From Sphingopyxis sp. (GTDB lineage Bacteria; Pseudomonadota; Alphaproteobacteria; Sphingomonadales; Sphingomonadaceae): 62,705 bases of DNA. The stretch spans positions 1 to 62,705 of the forward strand of contig NZ_JAIBES010000093.1 in the NCBI RefSeq assembly GCF_019459305.1, read 5' to 3'. Below, piece after piece: positions 17,830 through 27,610 of this stretch. The notes under the pieces were generated by a model. It was given only the letters and a program-made list of their open reading frames with translations, had not been told where the DNA came from and searched no databases. Position 1 is the stretch's first letter, and each line of letters begins with the position of its first letter. Made by a program: the position numbers and the translations under genes.

Positions 17830-18562
17830 GCATGACTGCCCGGTCGCGGCAGGGACGGCGTCGGTCGTGCTCCGAACGGGTCATGTGATGCAGTCAGTGG
17901 ACCCCCGCATTATGGCTTGAAAAGCCGCCACGTCTCTGCCGTGCTCGCCAGCGTCGCGGGGTGATAGGCCTTGCGGGCCGATTTTCGTGGTGCTCACGAC
18001 ATTGCGGGGCGCGCGGGATCGGCGGGCAGCCGGAAGAAGCGGGCGTCGTCGGCGCCGTGCAGCGTCATGCGGTCTGTCTTCCCATCCGCGGCAGCATGGA
18101 TCCGTCGTCTCCGGATGAGGTCGTGGTGTTCCGCTATGCGGCGCACCTCCGCTGGCGCGCTGCCGGTTACTCCGAGGGTGGCCTGCTTAAACGCGCGGAC
18201 GCGCGACGCACCTGAGCCGACGACAGGCATGCGGCCGTAATCGTCCTGTAATCCGGCCTACGGTTCAGCGCGCACGGTCCAGCGCGCATTCCTTGGAGCA
18301 GCCGAGGACATCGACCGTCCCGCCCCACGCCGAATGCGCGTGCACGTTCAGAAAGTGGCAAGAGATTGACCGGTGGCCGAGAGACCATTGGGGCTGTCGG
18401 GTTGGCTGCCTGACCAGGAATATCTCCTTCCACTGCGGCGGTGCGCTTTCCGGGCGGTTCAAGACGAGCGGTGCAACATCTTCTCGCTCGGGAAGTAGCA
18501 TGAGCCAGGCTTGATACCGTGGAGATGCTCACGGAGGCAGGGGATCAACCTTTCGTGCAACA
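17830..18562. other. Intergenic stretch, possibly decayed coding sequence
   Basis: About 730 bases separate the deaminase from the alanine racemase, which points toward it. Short minus-strand frames (17994-18230 and 18265-18501) look protein-like in composition but switch frame, lack starts with ribosome sites and match no family I can name. It may be a decayed gene. Confidence 0.35.
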
Positions 18563-19714
18563 TCACGCACAGCTTGGCTGATGCGCATCGCGAGCGAGGT
18601 CGACATAGCGAACTGCGATGCGGCCGGAGAGCGACAGCATCAATTCCAAAGGTGAAAGCCCGGCCCACTCTGCCCAGTTCTCGAGCGTTATGCATGCCGA
18701 ACCGGCAGCTCCGATTACAAGCGCACGATCGTAGGCTTCGACCGCCACATCATCAACGTCGATAATCAGGTTCTCGAGCGTAAAGGCGCGGACGGGTCGG
18801 CACCGTCCACTTACGATTACCTGCGCATCGCCATGTCGAGCTCTGGCCAAGCCGTCCGCAAGGCCGATGCCCAGCGTCGCACCGCGCAAGCCGCCGACCT
18901 GCCCATAACCGCCTGGGTGCGAGGGACCCCCGCCCCGATGGGCGACCTGCAAAACAGGCGCTGAAAGCGAATGGACGAGGGGTCGGAGTGGGGGATGGGA
19001 TCCGACTCCTGGTTCCAGCGGGCTCAGGCCGAAAAGCGCGTGGCCAACGCATACGGCGCTCGACGCATCCGATAGGCCGGCTAGCAGCCCAGCGCTCCCC
19101 CACACCTGCGTTGTCGCGTGCAGGGGACCGCGCCGCCGGGTCAGCCCGTCAATCATCCTGTGAAAGCATGTTTCCCGTTCGCCGGCCCATCGGGCGCCGT
19201 CCGTCGAACCGAAGGGGAGATGCGTGTAGATGCCCCGCAACTCCAGACCGGTTGTCGCCTCCGCGCGTTCGATCAACGCAGGCGCTTCATCGATCGCAAC
19301 GCCGAAGCGTCCGAGACCTGCGTCGACCTTGATCCATACCGGGACAGGCCGGCCCGCAATGACAGCTGCCTGTGCCAGCACGGCCGCGTTCGCATCGTTG
19401 CAGATCGTCGGCTGAAGTTCGTGGCGCAAAACCGCGTCCACCTGATGCGGCTCGAGGCTTCCGAACAGCAGGATTTCCGCGTCGACGGCGGCTTCGCGCA
19501 GCAGGATGGCCTCCTCGATATTGCCCGTCCACAGTTTGCGGATTCCCGCTGCGGTGAGGGCGCGACCCATCTCTACCACGCCGAATCCGTAGGCATTGGC
19601 CTTTACCGACGCTATGACCTCTCGATCGCCCGCAAGTGCACGCACCACCGCCAGATTGTGCCGGAGGGCGGAAAGATCGACCTCCATCACCGCAGTACGC
19701 TCGGAAACCTTCAC
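18563..19714 (-). CDS. Alanine racemase (PLP-dependent, fold type III)
   Basis: The 383-residue protein starts with GTG 19714, preceded by AAGGGAAAGA. The PLP lysine is in SVKANAYGFG near residue 40, within the N-terminal TIM barrel (to about 235). The C-terminal beta-domain contains the second catalytic tyrosine in HPGGYGQVGG. The family interconverts L- and D-alanine, mainly for peptidoglycan, and some members serve D-amino-acid catabolism. Its place directly downstream of a hydroxyproline D-amino-acid pathway is suggestive, but the 730-base gap and opposite strand make a functional link uncertain. It may be the housekeeping enzyme. Confidence 0.88.
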   Translation of the reverse strand: MKVSERTAVMEVDLSALRHNLAVVRALAGDREVIASVKANAYGFGVVEMGRALTAAGIRKLWTGNIEEAILLREAAVDAEILLFGSLEPHQVDAVLRHELQPTICNDANAAVLAQAAVIAGRPVPVWIKVDAGLGRFGVAIDEAPALIERAEATTGLELRGIYTHLPFGSTDGARWAGERETCFHRMIDGLTRRRGPLHATTQVWGSAGLLAGLSDASSAVCVGHALFGLSPLEPGVGSHPPLRPLVHSLSAPVLQVAHRGGGPSHPGGYGQVGGLRGATLGIGLADGLARARHGDAQVIVSGRCRPVRAFTLENLIIDVDDVAVEAYDRALVIGAAGSACITLENWAEWAGLSPLELMLSLSGRIAVRYVDLARDAHQPSCA

Positions 19715-19945
19715 TCTTTCCCTTCCCGATTGAGGACAAACGATCCCGTGCGAATTTAGCCCGCCCCGTATCAGGAAGCAGGATCAGATCTTCTTCGCCT
19801 CACCCCCCGTTCCACTCACGCTTGCGCCAAGGCGTGCCGCGACTGTGGGCCGGCGTCTCCTGAAATGCTTGCGGATGGTGGTTCCGGACCCCTCCAGTCC
19901 GGAGCCGCCTTTGCGGATCTGCCAGTATGTCCTAGGAAGCTGTTA

Positions 19946-20473
19946 ATGGACAGGTCGCACTACTTCGAGGCGCTGGAACTAGCAGACATTTTGCCGAGGT
20001 TGGCCGCGTTCGATCCTCACGTGGTTGGCACACCGCCACTCGGCCTGGAGCTTCCAACAAGCGATATAGATGTAATTTGCTGCGCACCCGATGCCGATGC
20101 TTTCACCCGAGCAGTATGGAAAGCCTTTGGCGCGCGCCCGAAGTTCCGCATGTGGCAAAAGATCGCCCATGACAGGCCGGTCGTTGCCAGTTTTGCAATT
20201 GCCGACTGGATGGTCGAAATATTCGGTCAGGCGTCCCCCATCGCAGAGCAGCACGCACAAAGGCATTTTCTCGTGGAACGACGGCTGCTGGCTCTTGGTG
20301 GCGAGCCCTTGCGCCTCACAGTGATGAGGCACCGAGGCAACGGCATGAAGACCGAGCCGGCATTTGCCGAAGTGCTTGACCTCAATGGTGATCCTTACCA
20401 GGCGCTGTTGAGACTTGAGTGCTGCTCAGACATGGAGCTAATCTCTCTGCTGAGAGATAGAGGCTTCATCTAA
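19946..20473 (+). CDS. DUF4269 family protein (nucleotidyltransferase-like fold)
   Basis: The 175-residue cytosolic protein starts at ATG 19946, with AGGAAG six bases upstream. The longer frame to 19865 is unsupported. The segment LGLELPTSDIDVICC resembles the GxxxxxSDxDxx acceptor loop of nucleotidyltransferase-like folds, and the C-terminal half (NGDPYQALLRLE, ISLLRDRG) is typical of DUF4269. No biochemical role is established that I know of. It stands alone, divergent from the alanine racemase, and is followed by a hairpin. Confidence 0.75.
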   Translation: MDRSHYFEALELADILPRLAAFDPHVVGTPPLGLELPTSDIDVICCAPDADAFTRAVWKAFGARPKFRMWQKIAHDRPVVASFAIADWMVEIFGQASPIAEQHAQRHFLVERRLLALGGEPLRLTVMRHRGNGMKTEPAFAEVLDLNGDPYQALLRLECCSDMELISLLRDRGFI

Positions 20474-20497
20474 GGGGCTTCCAGAAAAAAGCCCTTT
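20472..20497 (+). terminator. Possible terminator after the DUF4269 gene
   Basis: AAGGGGCTT pairs with AAGCCCTTT across an eight-base A-rich loop, beginning at the stop codon. There is no T-run after the stem, so termination strength is uncertain. Confidence 0.45.
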
Positions 20498-20944
20498 GCG
20501 CACGGTTCATGTGTCGGTGCGGCGGGGCTGGTATTGGTAGCAGGAAAAATTCTAGCGGCAGAATGTGGCGGGCCTGTCGGATAGCACTGCGCCGATCCCT
20601 CAGCATCCCGCCGACCAGCCCGCGGTACCAGAGCCTTAGTTTGATGATGTCCTGCAACATGCCGCGTTGCGCGTCAGGCGGACACCGTTCTTGTTTAGCC
20701 GGCCGATCTGGCCCTCTTCGCTGATCGCGGCCTTGCTGAATATCTCGGAAACCGACGTTCCTCATCGCCCCGCTTGATAACGATAGCCATCTGCGCGCAG
20801 TGAAAAACTTTTGTGCTTCCCGCCAGACCCCGAGCCCAGCCAAGGAGACCTGTGTCGAAAACCTCTGCCCGCAAACGGTAAAGTCTTTAGGTGGAACACG
20901 AGAATCAAGGTTCTATCGAAAATCGGATTTTGCTGGACGAAAGT
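20498..20944. other. Intergenic stretch, no gene recognised
   Basis: About 450 bases between convergent genes. A minus-strand frame spans most of it (125 codons) but shows no motif, start signal or family similarity. No repeat or RNA gene is visible. Confidence 0.35.
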
Positions 20945-21418
20945 TCATATGCCTGCTGCGGCGAGGGATATGTTCTCGTCATCTTCGGGCGATCCCCCAC
21001 TGACCCCTACGCCCCCGATGACTTCGTCCCCACGGCGCAGCGGGACGGCGCCGCCAATGAGCGCAATCTCAGGCACTGAAAGTAAGGACGTCTTGCCGGC
21101 GTCGACGACCTTTTCCAAAAGTGACGTAGGTGCACCCGTTGCTGCAGCTGTCGCCGCTTTGCGCTCTGCAAGCTCAAGATGAATATAGGAGCTGCGATCC
21201 ATCCGTTGGGCAAGAATGACCCGTCCTTCGCGATTGACCACTACCATAGCCACGTCGATTTTCTTTTCAGCCGCCGCCCGCTGAGCCCGCGCAGCAACAG
21301 CTTGCGCTTCGGCGAGAGTAATCACGGTGTCTGGTCGTGTCTGCCCCTGCGCTGGCGCTGCAATCAATGCGGCCGCAAGGGCTGCCGCTGTTGTCCTCGA
21401 CGATAGCATATCCATCAT
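20945..21418 (-). CDS. Secreted GlcG/HbpS-family (haem-binding-like) protein
   Basis: The 157-residue protein has a Sec signal peptide (hydrophobic TTAAALAAALIAA, probable cleavage after AQG). The mature part has the GlcG/HbpS fold with motifs VMVVVNREGRVI, LAERKAATA and PEIALIGGAVPL, ending in GGVGVSG. Members bind haem or small organic acids and are often encoded beside PQQ-dependent alcohol dehydrogenases. Here the gene follows a quinohemoprotein gene by 8 bp on the same strand, so cotranscription and a periplasmic accessory role are likely. That role is inference. Confidence 0.85.
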   Translation of the reverse strand: MMDMLSSRTTAAALAAALIAAPAQGQTRPDTVITLAEAQAVAARAQRAAAEKKIDVAMVVVNREGRVILAQRMDRSSYIHLELAERKAATAAATGAPTSLLEKVVDAGKTSLLSVPEIALIGGAVPLRRGDEVIGGVGVSGGSPEDDENISLAAAGI

Positions 21419-21426
21419 TGTATTCC

Positions 21427-23535
21427 TCAGTGGAGAGATTTGCGCTCGGCGGCGGGCTTTTGGTTGTCGGGCGTCTTGGATTCCAGAGGCTTTGCAAGAA
21501 AGGCATGGATATCGCGGGCGTCAGTGGGGGACAGAACGTCACTGAACGAGGCCATGCCGGCATAGGCGAAGGCGCCGCCAAGCACGATATCATTGAACGC
21601 CTCATGAGTCTCGGGCGTCATTTTCCAGAGGTTGGGATAGCTGCCCGATTCTTCGGGCCCCGCATGGCATCGCGCGCAGTTCTGAACGTACAGCGTCGCG
21701 CCGCGCTCAACCTGTGCCGCATTACCCCGAAACTTGACCGGCGCTGCCGTTAGTGGACGCGTCGGCCGAGGCCCGGCAAGGCGCACTTTTTCTCCGCCGA
21801 GCTTGAAAACGAGCAGACGCGCATTGTTCTCCCGGGTCTTCGCTGCCCAGCCTTCCATGAAGAAGGAATTGAACGCCCCGCCGAAACCGGCCGCTACTGC
21901 GATGTACTGCGTCCCATCGACCTCATACGCCATGGGCGCGGCCATGATGCCCGTGCCGATGTTGATGCGGTGCAACACAGCTCCGGACTTGGCATCATAA
22001 AATGTCAGATGGCCGTCAGACGACCCCTGAACCACGAGACCGCTACTGGTCGTCATCACACCCCCGCTCCAGAAGGGCATGACCTTCGATGTCCATTCAA
22101 TCTTTCCGGTTTTGGGATTCCAGGCTTTCAGCACCTGCTCGAATTTCGGCTCGGGCTGGCCCTGCACCAACTTCACGAGAGCCGGATCGTTGGGATCAGC
22201 CAGCGCTGGGAAGCTGCCGCCCACTCCCTGGATGATGCTGAAGGGGCGATAATCCTGTTTGTCGTGCATCTCAAAAGTCATCGGAGCTTCAAGGACAGGG
22301 ATGTAGACCAGCCCCTCCTCGGCGTTGTAGGCCATCGGAGGCCAATTGTGACCGCCCGCCTGCGAGGGCCAGATCAGCTTCGGCCCGTCCGAGAAATTCG
22401 ATTGCGCGGTGATCACAGGACGACCAGTCTTCAGGTCAACTCGATCAGCCCAGGTCACGGTGGTGTATTTTTCCGCAGACAGAAGCTCGCCTGAGACGCG
22501 GTCGATGACGTAGAAGAAGCCATTCTTCGGCGCTTGCATGATCACTTTGCGCGGCTTCCCGTCGAACTCGATGTCAGCCAGGATCATATTCTGCGTAGCT
22601 GTGTAGTCCCAGCTATCGCTTGGCGTCGTCTGATAATGCCATTTTTTGCGGCCACTATCAGCATCAAGGGCGAGGATCGACGAAAGGTAGAGATTATCGC
22701 CGCCCGCAGGGCTGCGCAGCCAGATCGGGTGCGGGCTGCCATTGCCGGTCCCGATGTAAACGGTGTTGGTATCGGGATCATATACGATCGAATCCCACGC
22801 CGTCCCGCCTCCACCAAGGTCCCAGCGTGATTTCGCGTCCCACGTCGCCCGCGCTTCGGTTACCTCTGGATGTTCGTCTGGCCCTGCCTCGGGATCGCCC
22901 GGCACGATGAAAAAGCGCCAGGCTAACTTCCCGGTTTTCTTGTCGAATGCGCTTGCATACCCGCGCACCCCCATCTCGGCACCGCCATTGCCGATCACCA
23001 CATTCCCCCCCGCCACGCGGGGTGCGCCCGTGATGGCGTAACTGCGTGTGCGATCGGTGATTGTGTCTGTCTTCCAGTTTTCCCGCCCAGTTTTTGCATC
23101 GATGCCGACGAGATAGCCATCAAGCGTCGCTACATATACAACGCCGTCATCGACTGCGACGCCGCGGTTAACCACATCGCAGCATGTCCGCCTCGCGTGT
23201 TGCCCGTCCACGTCAGGGTCATATTGCCAGATTTGCTTGCCAGTTTTTGCGTCGAGTGCATAAACGACGCTCCACGGGCCTGATACATACATGACGCCGT
23301 CGACTACGACAGGCGTTGCCTGAACGCCGCGATGGGTGCTGCCGCGTACGACGAAATCAGTGAACTCCCAGGCAGTCCCGAGTTCATCGACATTTGCAGG
23401 CGTGATATCCGATGCGGGATAATAGTGCGCAGTTTCGCGCATCCATGCATTGCCGTTGCGGTCAGCCTCACCCCAACACGCGGCGAGCCCAAGCAGCATC
23501 GCGGACGCAAGAAGCAATTTACTCACACCTGACAT
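21427..23535 (-). CDS. PQQ-dependent quinohemoprotein alcohol dehydrogenase, lipoprotein form
   Basis: This is a periplasmic dehydrogenase for an alcohol or related substrate. It has 702 residues from ATG 23535, chosen for AGAGGG upstream and because a lipoprotein signal begins there (LLLASAMLLGLAAC). The eight-bladed propeller (about 35-570) contains the vicinal disulfide RTCCDVVNRG that packs against PQQ, plus repeated tryptophan-docking motifs. A C-terminal cytochrome c domain carries CARCH at about residues 620-624 and an axial Met in AYAGMASFSD near 660. The architecture is that of type II quinohemoproteins, but membrane-tethered by the N-terminal lipid. PQQ synthesis genes are not in the window. 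The substrate is unknown. Confidence 0.92.
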   Translation of the reverse strand: MSGVSKLLLASAMLLGLAACWGEADRNGNAWMRETAHYYPASDITPANVDELGTAWEFTDFVVRGSTHRGVQATPVVVDGVMYVSGPWSVVYALDAKTGKQIWQYDPDVDGQHARRTCCDVVNRGVAVDDGVVYVATLDGYLVGIDAKTGRENWKTDTITDRTRSYAITGAPRVAGGNVVIGNGGAEMGVRGYASAFDKKTGKLAWRFFIVPGDPEAGPDEHPEVTEARATWDAKSRWDLGGGGTAWDSIVYDPDTNTVYIGTGNGSPHPIWLRSPAGGDNLYLSSILALDADSGRKKWHYQTTPSDSWDYTATQNMILADIEFDGKPRKVIMQAPKNGFFYVIDRVSGELLSAEKYTTVTWADRVDLKTGRPVITAQSNFSDGPKLIWPSQAGGHNWPPMAYNAEEGLVYIPVLEAPMTFEMHDKQDYRPFSIIQGVGGSFPALADPNDPALVKLVQGQPEPKFEQVLKAWNPKTGKIEWTSKVMPFWSGGVMTTSSGLVVQGSSDGHLTFYDAKSGAVLHRINIGTGIMAAPMAYEVDGTQYIAVAAGFGGAFNSFFMEGWAAKTRENNARLLVFKLGGEKVRLAGPRPTRPLTAAPVKFRGNAAQVERGATLYVQNCARCHAGPEESGSYPNLWKMTPETHEAFNDIVLGGAFAYAGMASFSDVLSPTDARDIHAFLAKPLESKTPDNQKPAAERKSLH

Positions 23536-24127
23536 TGGCACCCTCTGCATATTGTTTGTCTTCCCCGCATTGGCTTCATGGCCAGAAAAATGCCGAACTG
23601 CAGTCTCAAGACTGACCATCGAAATCGTCTCCAACCATGGAAGTCGGACGAACCAGACTGCAACGCAGTAAAGCTGATCCGGAGCACGAGAAATCGTGGG
23701 GCTGATGATCTGAACACATGGTTTGACCCAGCGGAGATAAATGTCCGGCGAGGGAAGGGCATCCAGCCGTTTGATGTGGACCGGTGGCAAGAAATTGCGG
23801 CACAGCATTCCAAATCTCAAAGACCGAGCGTCGTCGTCCGAAGCTGTCAGAAGTGAACTGCTATAGGCCAACGACCCCCGGGCTCACTATGACTGCGGTC
23901 GATCCTGATTTCTCTTCCGGTAAATGCAACCGCGAGTATCTGCACTGAAATCGCAGTGATCGTCCCGACGAGGTGAATCCGGCGTGACCGGTACGTTGTC
24001 GTCGGCGCGTTCAGAGCGTGCCGCCATACGGCCGCAACCTCTCGCAGGATTTAGCGCAGACGATCAGTATCGCGCCGCCAGGCGTGTGAGGCCGAGAGCT
24101 TTGCCGAGCAACAGGATGCCCACCATA
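23536..24127. other. Intergenic stretch with the quinohemoprotein promoter region
   Basis: About 590 bases upstream of the dehydrogenase gene. The dehydrogenase frame stays open for another 112 codons (to 23871), but that extension precedes the signal peptide and has no similarity. No other gene, hairpin or repeat stands out. Confidence 0.4.
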
Positions 24128-25021
24128 TTAACATTCGCGCTGACGGAGATGATCGATAAGGGCGCGCATTTTGGGAGCCAGGTTCCTGCGGCCGGGATAG
24201 TAAAGATAAAAGCCGGGAAAGTAGGGGCAATACGCCTCGAGGATGGGGACGAGCTGATTGCGCGCGATGGCAGGCCGGAAGCTTTTCTCCATGCCAAAGG
24301 TAATTCCTGCTCCCGCGATTGCGAGCTTGATCATCAGCGCCATATTGTTGGTGGTGATTTCCGGCTTGACCGCGATGCTGAAGTCCTTGCCTGCTTCGGC
24401 GAACTCCCACCGATAGGGGGCGGCTTTCGGGGCAGCTCGCCAGCCGATGCAGCGATGGGCAGCCAGTTCGCGTGGATGGGACGGTACGCCGAAATGGTCG
24501 CGATAGCCGGGCGAGCAGACGGCGAGTTGCCGCTCGTCGCCGGCGATCGGCACCGCGATCATGTCCTGCTCGAGCACTTCGCCCAGCCGAACCCCGGCGT
24601 CATAGCCCTCCGCGACGATGTCGAACTCCTCGTCCGTCACATTGATGTCGATCTGGACCTCAGGAAAGGCCTCGGCAAACCGCGCCAGGAGCGGCCCTGA
24701 CAGAAAAGCTTCCGCGATCGATGAGACCGCCAGCCGCAATTGCCCGCGCGGCTTTCCGTCCAAATTGCCTGCCGCCTCGATGGCGCCCCGCATTTCGGCG
24801 ACCGCGGGGGCCGTTTGCGCAAAGAGGCGTTCGCCCGCTTCCGTCAGGCTCACGCTGCGCGTCGTGCGCCGCAGGAGCGCAATGCCAAGGCTTTCTTCGA
24901 GCCGCCTTATCGTTTGGCTAACCGCCGAACGCGTCACCCCGGACCGATCGGCCGCGGCGCGGAAGCTCCGTTCCTCGGCCACGAGGGCGAAGACGGCGAC
25001 CGCATTGAGATCCATCTGCAT
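24128..25021 (-). CDS. LysR family transcriptional regulator
   Basis: The 297-residue protein has the N-terminal HTH at residues 1-62 (AVFALVAEERSFRAAADRSG, SAVSQTIRRLEESLG). The effector-binding domain is of the type often seen divergent from short-chain dehydrogenases (GVRLGEVLEQDMIAVPI). It is divergent from the SDR/CMD pair at 25132, and the 110-base gap would hold its operator. An activating role on that pair is the usual LysR expectation (inference). Confidence 0.9.
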   Translation of the reverse strand: MQMDLNAVAVFALVAEERSFRAAADRSGVTRSAVSQTIRRLEESLGIALLRRTTRSVSLTEAGERLFAQTAPAVAEMRGAIEAAGNLDGKPRGQLRLAVSSIAEAFLSGPLLARFAEAFPEVQIDINVTDEEFDIVAEGYDAGVRLGEVLEQDMIAVPIAGDERQLAVCSPGYRDHFGVPSHPRELAAHRCIGWRAAPKAAPYRWEFAEAGKDFSIAVKPEITTNNMALMIKLAIAGAGITFGMEKSFRPAIARNQLVPILEAYCPYFPGFYLYYPGRRNLAPKMRALIDHLRQREC

Positions 25022-25131
25022 TGGTTAGTGAAGCTTTCCATGGTGGAAACGACTGAGCATCTTATCGCGACAATGGCGCAGGTCTATCTCCGTGGCAACC
25101 ACCGCGAAGCGGTTTTCAAAGGAGACGAGAG

Positions 25132-25851
25132 ATGGACAAGGTGGTTCTCATTACCGGTGCTTCGAGCGGCATCGGCGCCGGCATTGCGCGCGAACTTGGC
25201 AAGGCGGGCGCGAAGCTCGTGCTCGGCGCCCGCCGTGTCGACCGGCTCGAGGCGCTCGCCGAAGAAATTCGCAGCGACGGAGGCGAAGTGCTAACGCGAT
25301 GCCTCGACGTCACCGACCGCCACGATGTCGCTGTCTTCGCGGCAGCAGCGCGCGTTGCATTCGGCCGGGTAGACGTGATCGTCAACAATGCCGGCATCAT
25401 GCCCCTTTCCCCCATGGCTTCGCTCAAGGTCGACGAATGGGACCGGATGATCGACGTCAACGTCAAAGGCGTGCTTTATGGCATCGCCGCGGTGCTGCCG
25501 GAGATGTCCGAGCGCGGTGCGGGCCACATTATCAACATCGCATCGATCGGCGCTCTCTCCGTGGTACCGACCGCGGCCGTTTATTGCGCCACCAAATATG
25601 CGGTGCGTGCTATCTCGGACGGGCTGCGGCAGGAGAATGACCGGCTCCGCGTCACCTGCATCTATCCGGGCGTGGTCGAAAGCGAGCTTGCCGATACGAT
25701 CACCGACCCGGCGGCGGCGGAGGCGATGCGCGCCTATCGCGCCATCGCGCTCAAGCCCGATGCGATCGCGCGCGCCGTTCGTTACGCCATCGAACAGCCC
25801 GGCGACGTCGATGTCAGCGATATCGTCGTACGTCCAACCGCTAGTGCTTGA
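25132..25851 (+). CDS. Short-chain dehydrogenase/reductase
   Basis: A 239-residue classical SDR. The cofactor motif is TGASSGIG, the NNAG motif is present, the catalytic Ser is in NIASIGALS and the Tyr-Lys pair is in YCATK. The protein has the size of single-domain NAD(P)-dependent oxidoreductases. AAGGAGACGAGAG precedes the ATG. It is divergent from the LysR gene and 11 bp upstream of a CMD-like gene. The substrate is not predictable. The LysR-SDR-CMD arrangement is common in oxidative/electrophile stress or alcohol-handling loci. Confidence 0.9.
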   Translation: MDKVVLITGASSGIGAGIARELGKAGAKLVLGARRVDRLEALAEEIRSDGGEVLTRCLDVTDRHDVAVFAAAARVAFGRVDVIVNNAGIMPLSPMASLKVDEWDRMIDVNVKGVLYGIAAVLPEMSERGAGHIINIASIGALSVVPTAAVYCATKYAVRAISDGLRQENDRLRVTCIYPGVVESELADTITDPAAAEAMRAYRAIALKPDAIARAVRYAIEQPGDVDVSDIVVRPTASA

Positions 25852-25862
25852 GGGGATCGGGA

Positions 25863-26342
25863 ATGACATATCCGTCAAATCTGCTGCTCGGCGCTGCGGC
25901 GACAATCGGCCTTGCAATTGGCGGCACAGCTGCGCTCGCACAGACGACCGAGCAACGTCATGAGCGAGGCGACGCCGTGGTCCGGAGCCTCAACGGCGGG
26001 GCTCGCCAGCCGGTGCTTGAACAGATGCGAAAGGATTTTCCCTTTCTGGCGGAGGCGACCGAGGCATACGCCCTCGGAGATGTCTGGGCGCGGCCGGACC
26101 TCGACGCCAGGACTCGCCAGCTTGCCGCAGTGGCGGCGTTCGCGGCGCTCGGCGAACTGCCCTTGCTGAAGGTCCACGCTGGTTATGCCCTCAACATCGG
26201 AGTGCGCGAAGAGGAGTTGAAAGAGATCATCTATCTGACGACGGTTACCGCGGGTTTTCCCAAGGCGATCGCGGCATCGCAGGCGCTTTCCGAGCTGTTC
26301 GCCGAGCGGCGGTCGGCGCGAGCAGGAGGGCGGGCGCCATGA
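25863..26342 (+). CDS. Exported carboxymuconolactone decarboxylase-family protein
   Basis: The 159-residue protein starts at ATG 25863 after GAGGGG. An N-terminal signal peptide (LLLGAAATIGLAIGG, ending ALAQ) precedes a helical CMD domain with TRQLAAVAAFAAL, VHAGYALNIGVREEELKEI and the downstream helix. AhpD-type members use a CxxC peroxidatic pair, which is absent here, so a decarboxylase/isomerase-like or structural role fits better. The signal peptide places it in the periplasm, which is less common for this family. It is probably cotranscribed with the preceding SDR. Confidence 0.82.
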   Translation: MTYPSNLLLGAAATIGLAIGGTAALAQTTEQRHERGDAVVRSLNGGARQPVLEQMRKDFPFLAEATEAYALGDVWARPDLDARTRQLAAVAAFAALGELPLLKVHAGYALNIGVREEELKEIIYLTTVTAGFPKAIAASQALSELFAERRSARAGGRAP

Positions 26343-26451
26343 TCCACGGCGGCATCTCGCCGTCGCTTTTGGGGCCAGTCCATCACTACATGCCATCAAT
26401 GGCAGTCCGTCTCGCAAGAGTCCCAGTACCCACGCTCTAGGTTAGCGGCGC

Positions 26452-27348
26452 TCAGACGAAAATCAGTGACTGATGCGCGGCGCCCCCCGCGAGGACGCCG
26501 GCAGCAGAAGCGAGGGTGGCATTAGGCATAGGCGCTGCGACATCACCGGCAGCAAACACGTTCGCAATGGTCGTCTGCTTGCGCTCATCCACCTTAAGAT
26601 AGGGTCCCATCGGTCCGTCTTCTGTTGAGCATCCGAGCCGCATCGCCAGATCGCTGACAAAGCGCGTTCGCGGCATAAGGAACAATGCTCCGAGTGGCAG
26701 GACGCGACCATCCTGCAACCGTACCGCTTCCATCTCGGGCGCGGCTCCCACAAGCTCCACAACAGGCACATTTTCGATTTGCACGTTTCGCTTCGCAAGC
26801 AGTGCCAAGTCCTCTGGCGATGGCTGGACAACGCCCATTGTAAAGAGCGTCACAGGCCCCCAGTCCGCGACGAGCGCCGCCTGGTGAATCGATCCGGGCC
26901 CTGAGCCGAGCACGCCGATCCGGCGGTCTGCCACCTCATAGCCGTGACAATATGGACAATGGAGGACAGTGGCACCCCAGCGATCCTCAAGGCCAGCTAT
27001 CTGCGGCAATTCATCCTTTACCCCGGTCGCCAACACCAGCCGGGCTGCGCTAATCACTTGGCCGTTCGTTAATTCAATACTGAATGCCTGCTCGGATTGG
27101 GCGACCGCCGACGCTTCCGCATGAACGATTTGGGCCGTCGGATAGGCAAGAAGCTGGCTGCGACCGATGTCGACGATTTCCTGCGGTGATCGGCCGTCTT
27201 GGCCGAGGAAGCCGTGGGATGTCTTGGCAAAGCGATTTCGCGGAAGGCCGGCATCAATCATCAGGACATTGCGGCGCGCGCGCACGAGCTGCATCGCGGC
27301 CGACAAGCCTGCGAAACTTCCACCGATAACGGCAGCATCATATTGCAT
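26452..27348 (-). CDS. Thioredoxin-reductase-like FAD/NAD(P) oxidoreductase
   Basis: The 298-residue protein has two dinucleotide folds. The FAD fold is at the N-terminus (AAVIGGSFAGLSAAMQLVRA), and the NADPH domain GVLGSGPGSIHQAAL follows a redox pair CPYC within LHCPYCHGYEVADR. FAD is closed by FAAGDVAAPMPN. The start is taken at ATG 27348 with AAAGGAG upstream; the frame extends to 27441 with a weakly signal-like stretch. Such CxxC flavoproteins reduce small disulfide proteins or act in toxin-type disulfide chemistry. It lies downstream of an Rrf2 gene on the same strand, possibly its target. Confidence 0.85.
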   Translation of the reverse strand: MQYDAAVIGGSFAGLSAAMQLVRARRNVLMIDAGLPRNRFAKTSHGFLGQDGRSPQEIVDIGRSQLLAYPTAQIVHAEASAVAQSEQAFSIELTNGQVISAARLVLATGVKDELPQIAGLEDRWGATVLHCPYCHGYEVADRRIGVLGSGPGSIHQAALVADWGPVTLFTMGVVQPSPEDLALLAKRNVQIENVPVVELVGAAPEMEAVRLQDGRVLPLGALFLMPRTRFVSDLAMRLGCSTEDGPMGPYLKVDERKQTTIANVFAAGDVAAPMPNATLASAAGVLAGGAAHQSLIFV

Positions 27349-27610
27349 ATACCCGACTCCTTTCGCAGCAGCTTTCCCCATCCAAGTGGGGGTGAGGGAA
27401 GCGACGGCCGAAACTCCGACGAACGCTCTCCTTGAAAACAAAGCACACCCCGGCCGAATCGTCTCTCGTCGAGTTACAAATAGGTTTGAGGGGCAGCTAA
27501 CGCAATCCTTGACGTTACATTATTTGCTTAGACCGATGCGTCGTCAGAGCTGCCGTCTTTCTGAATAGCCCCGTTTATCGCTGCGGATGACGGCTCCAAG
27601 CTATTAGGAT

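Noticed and set aside
23536..23871. A 112-residue extension of the quinohemoprotein
   Set aside because: It would bury the lipoprotein signal peptide inside the protein; no ribosome site supports it.
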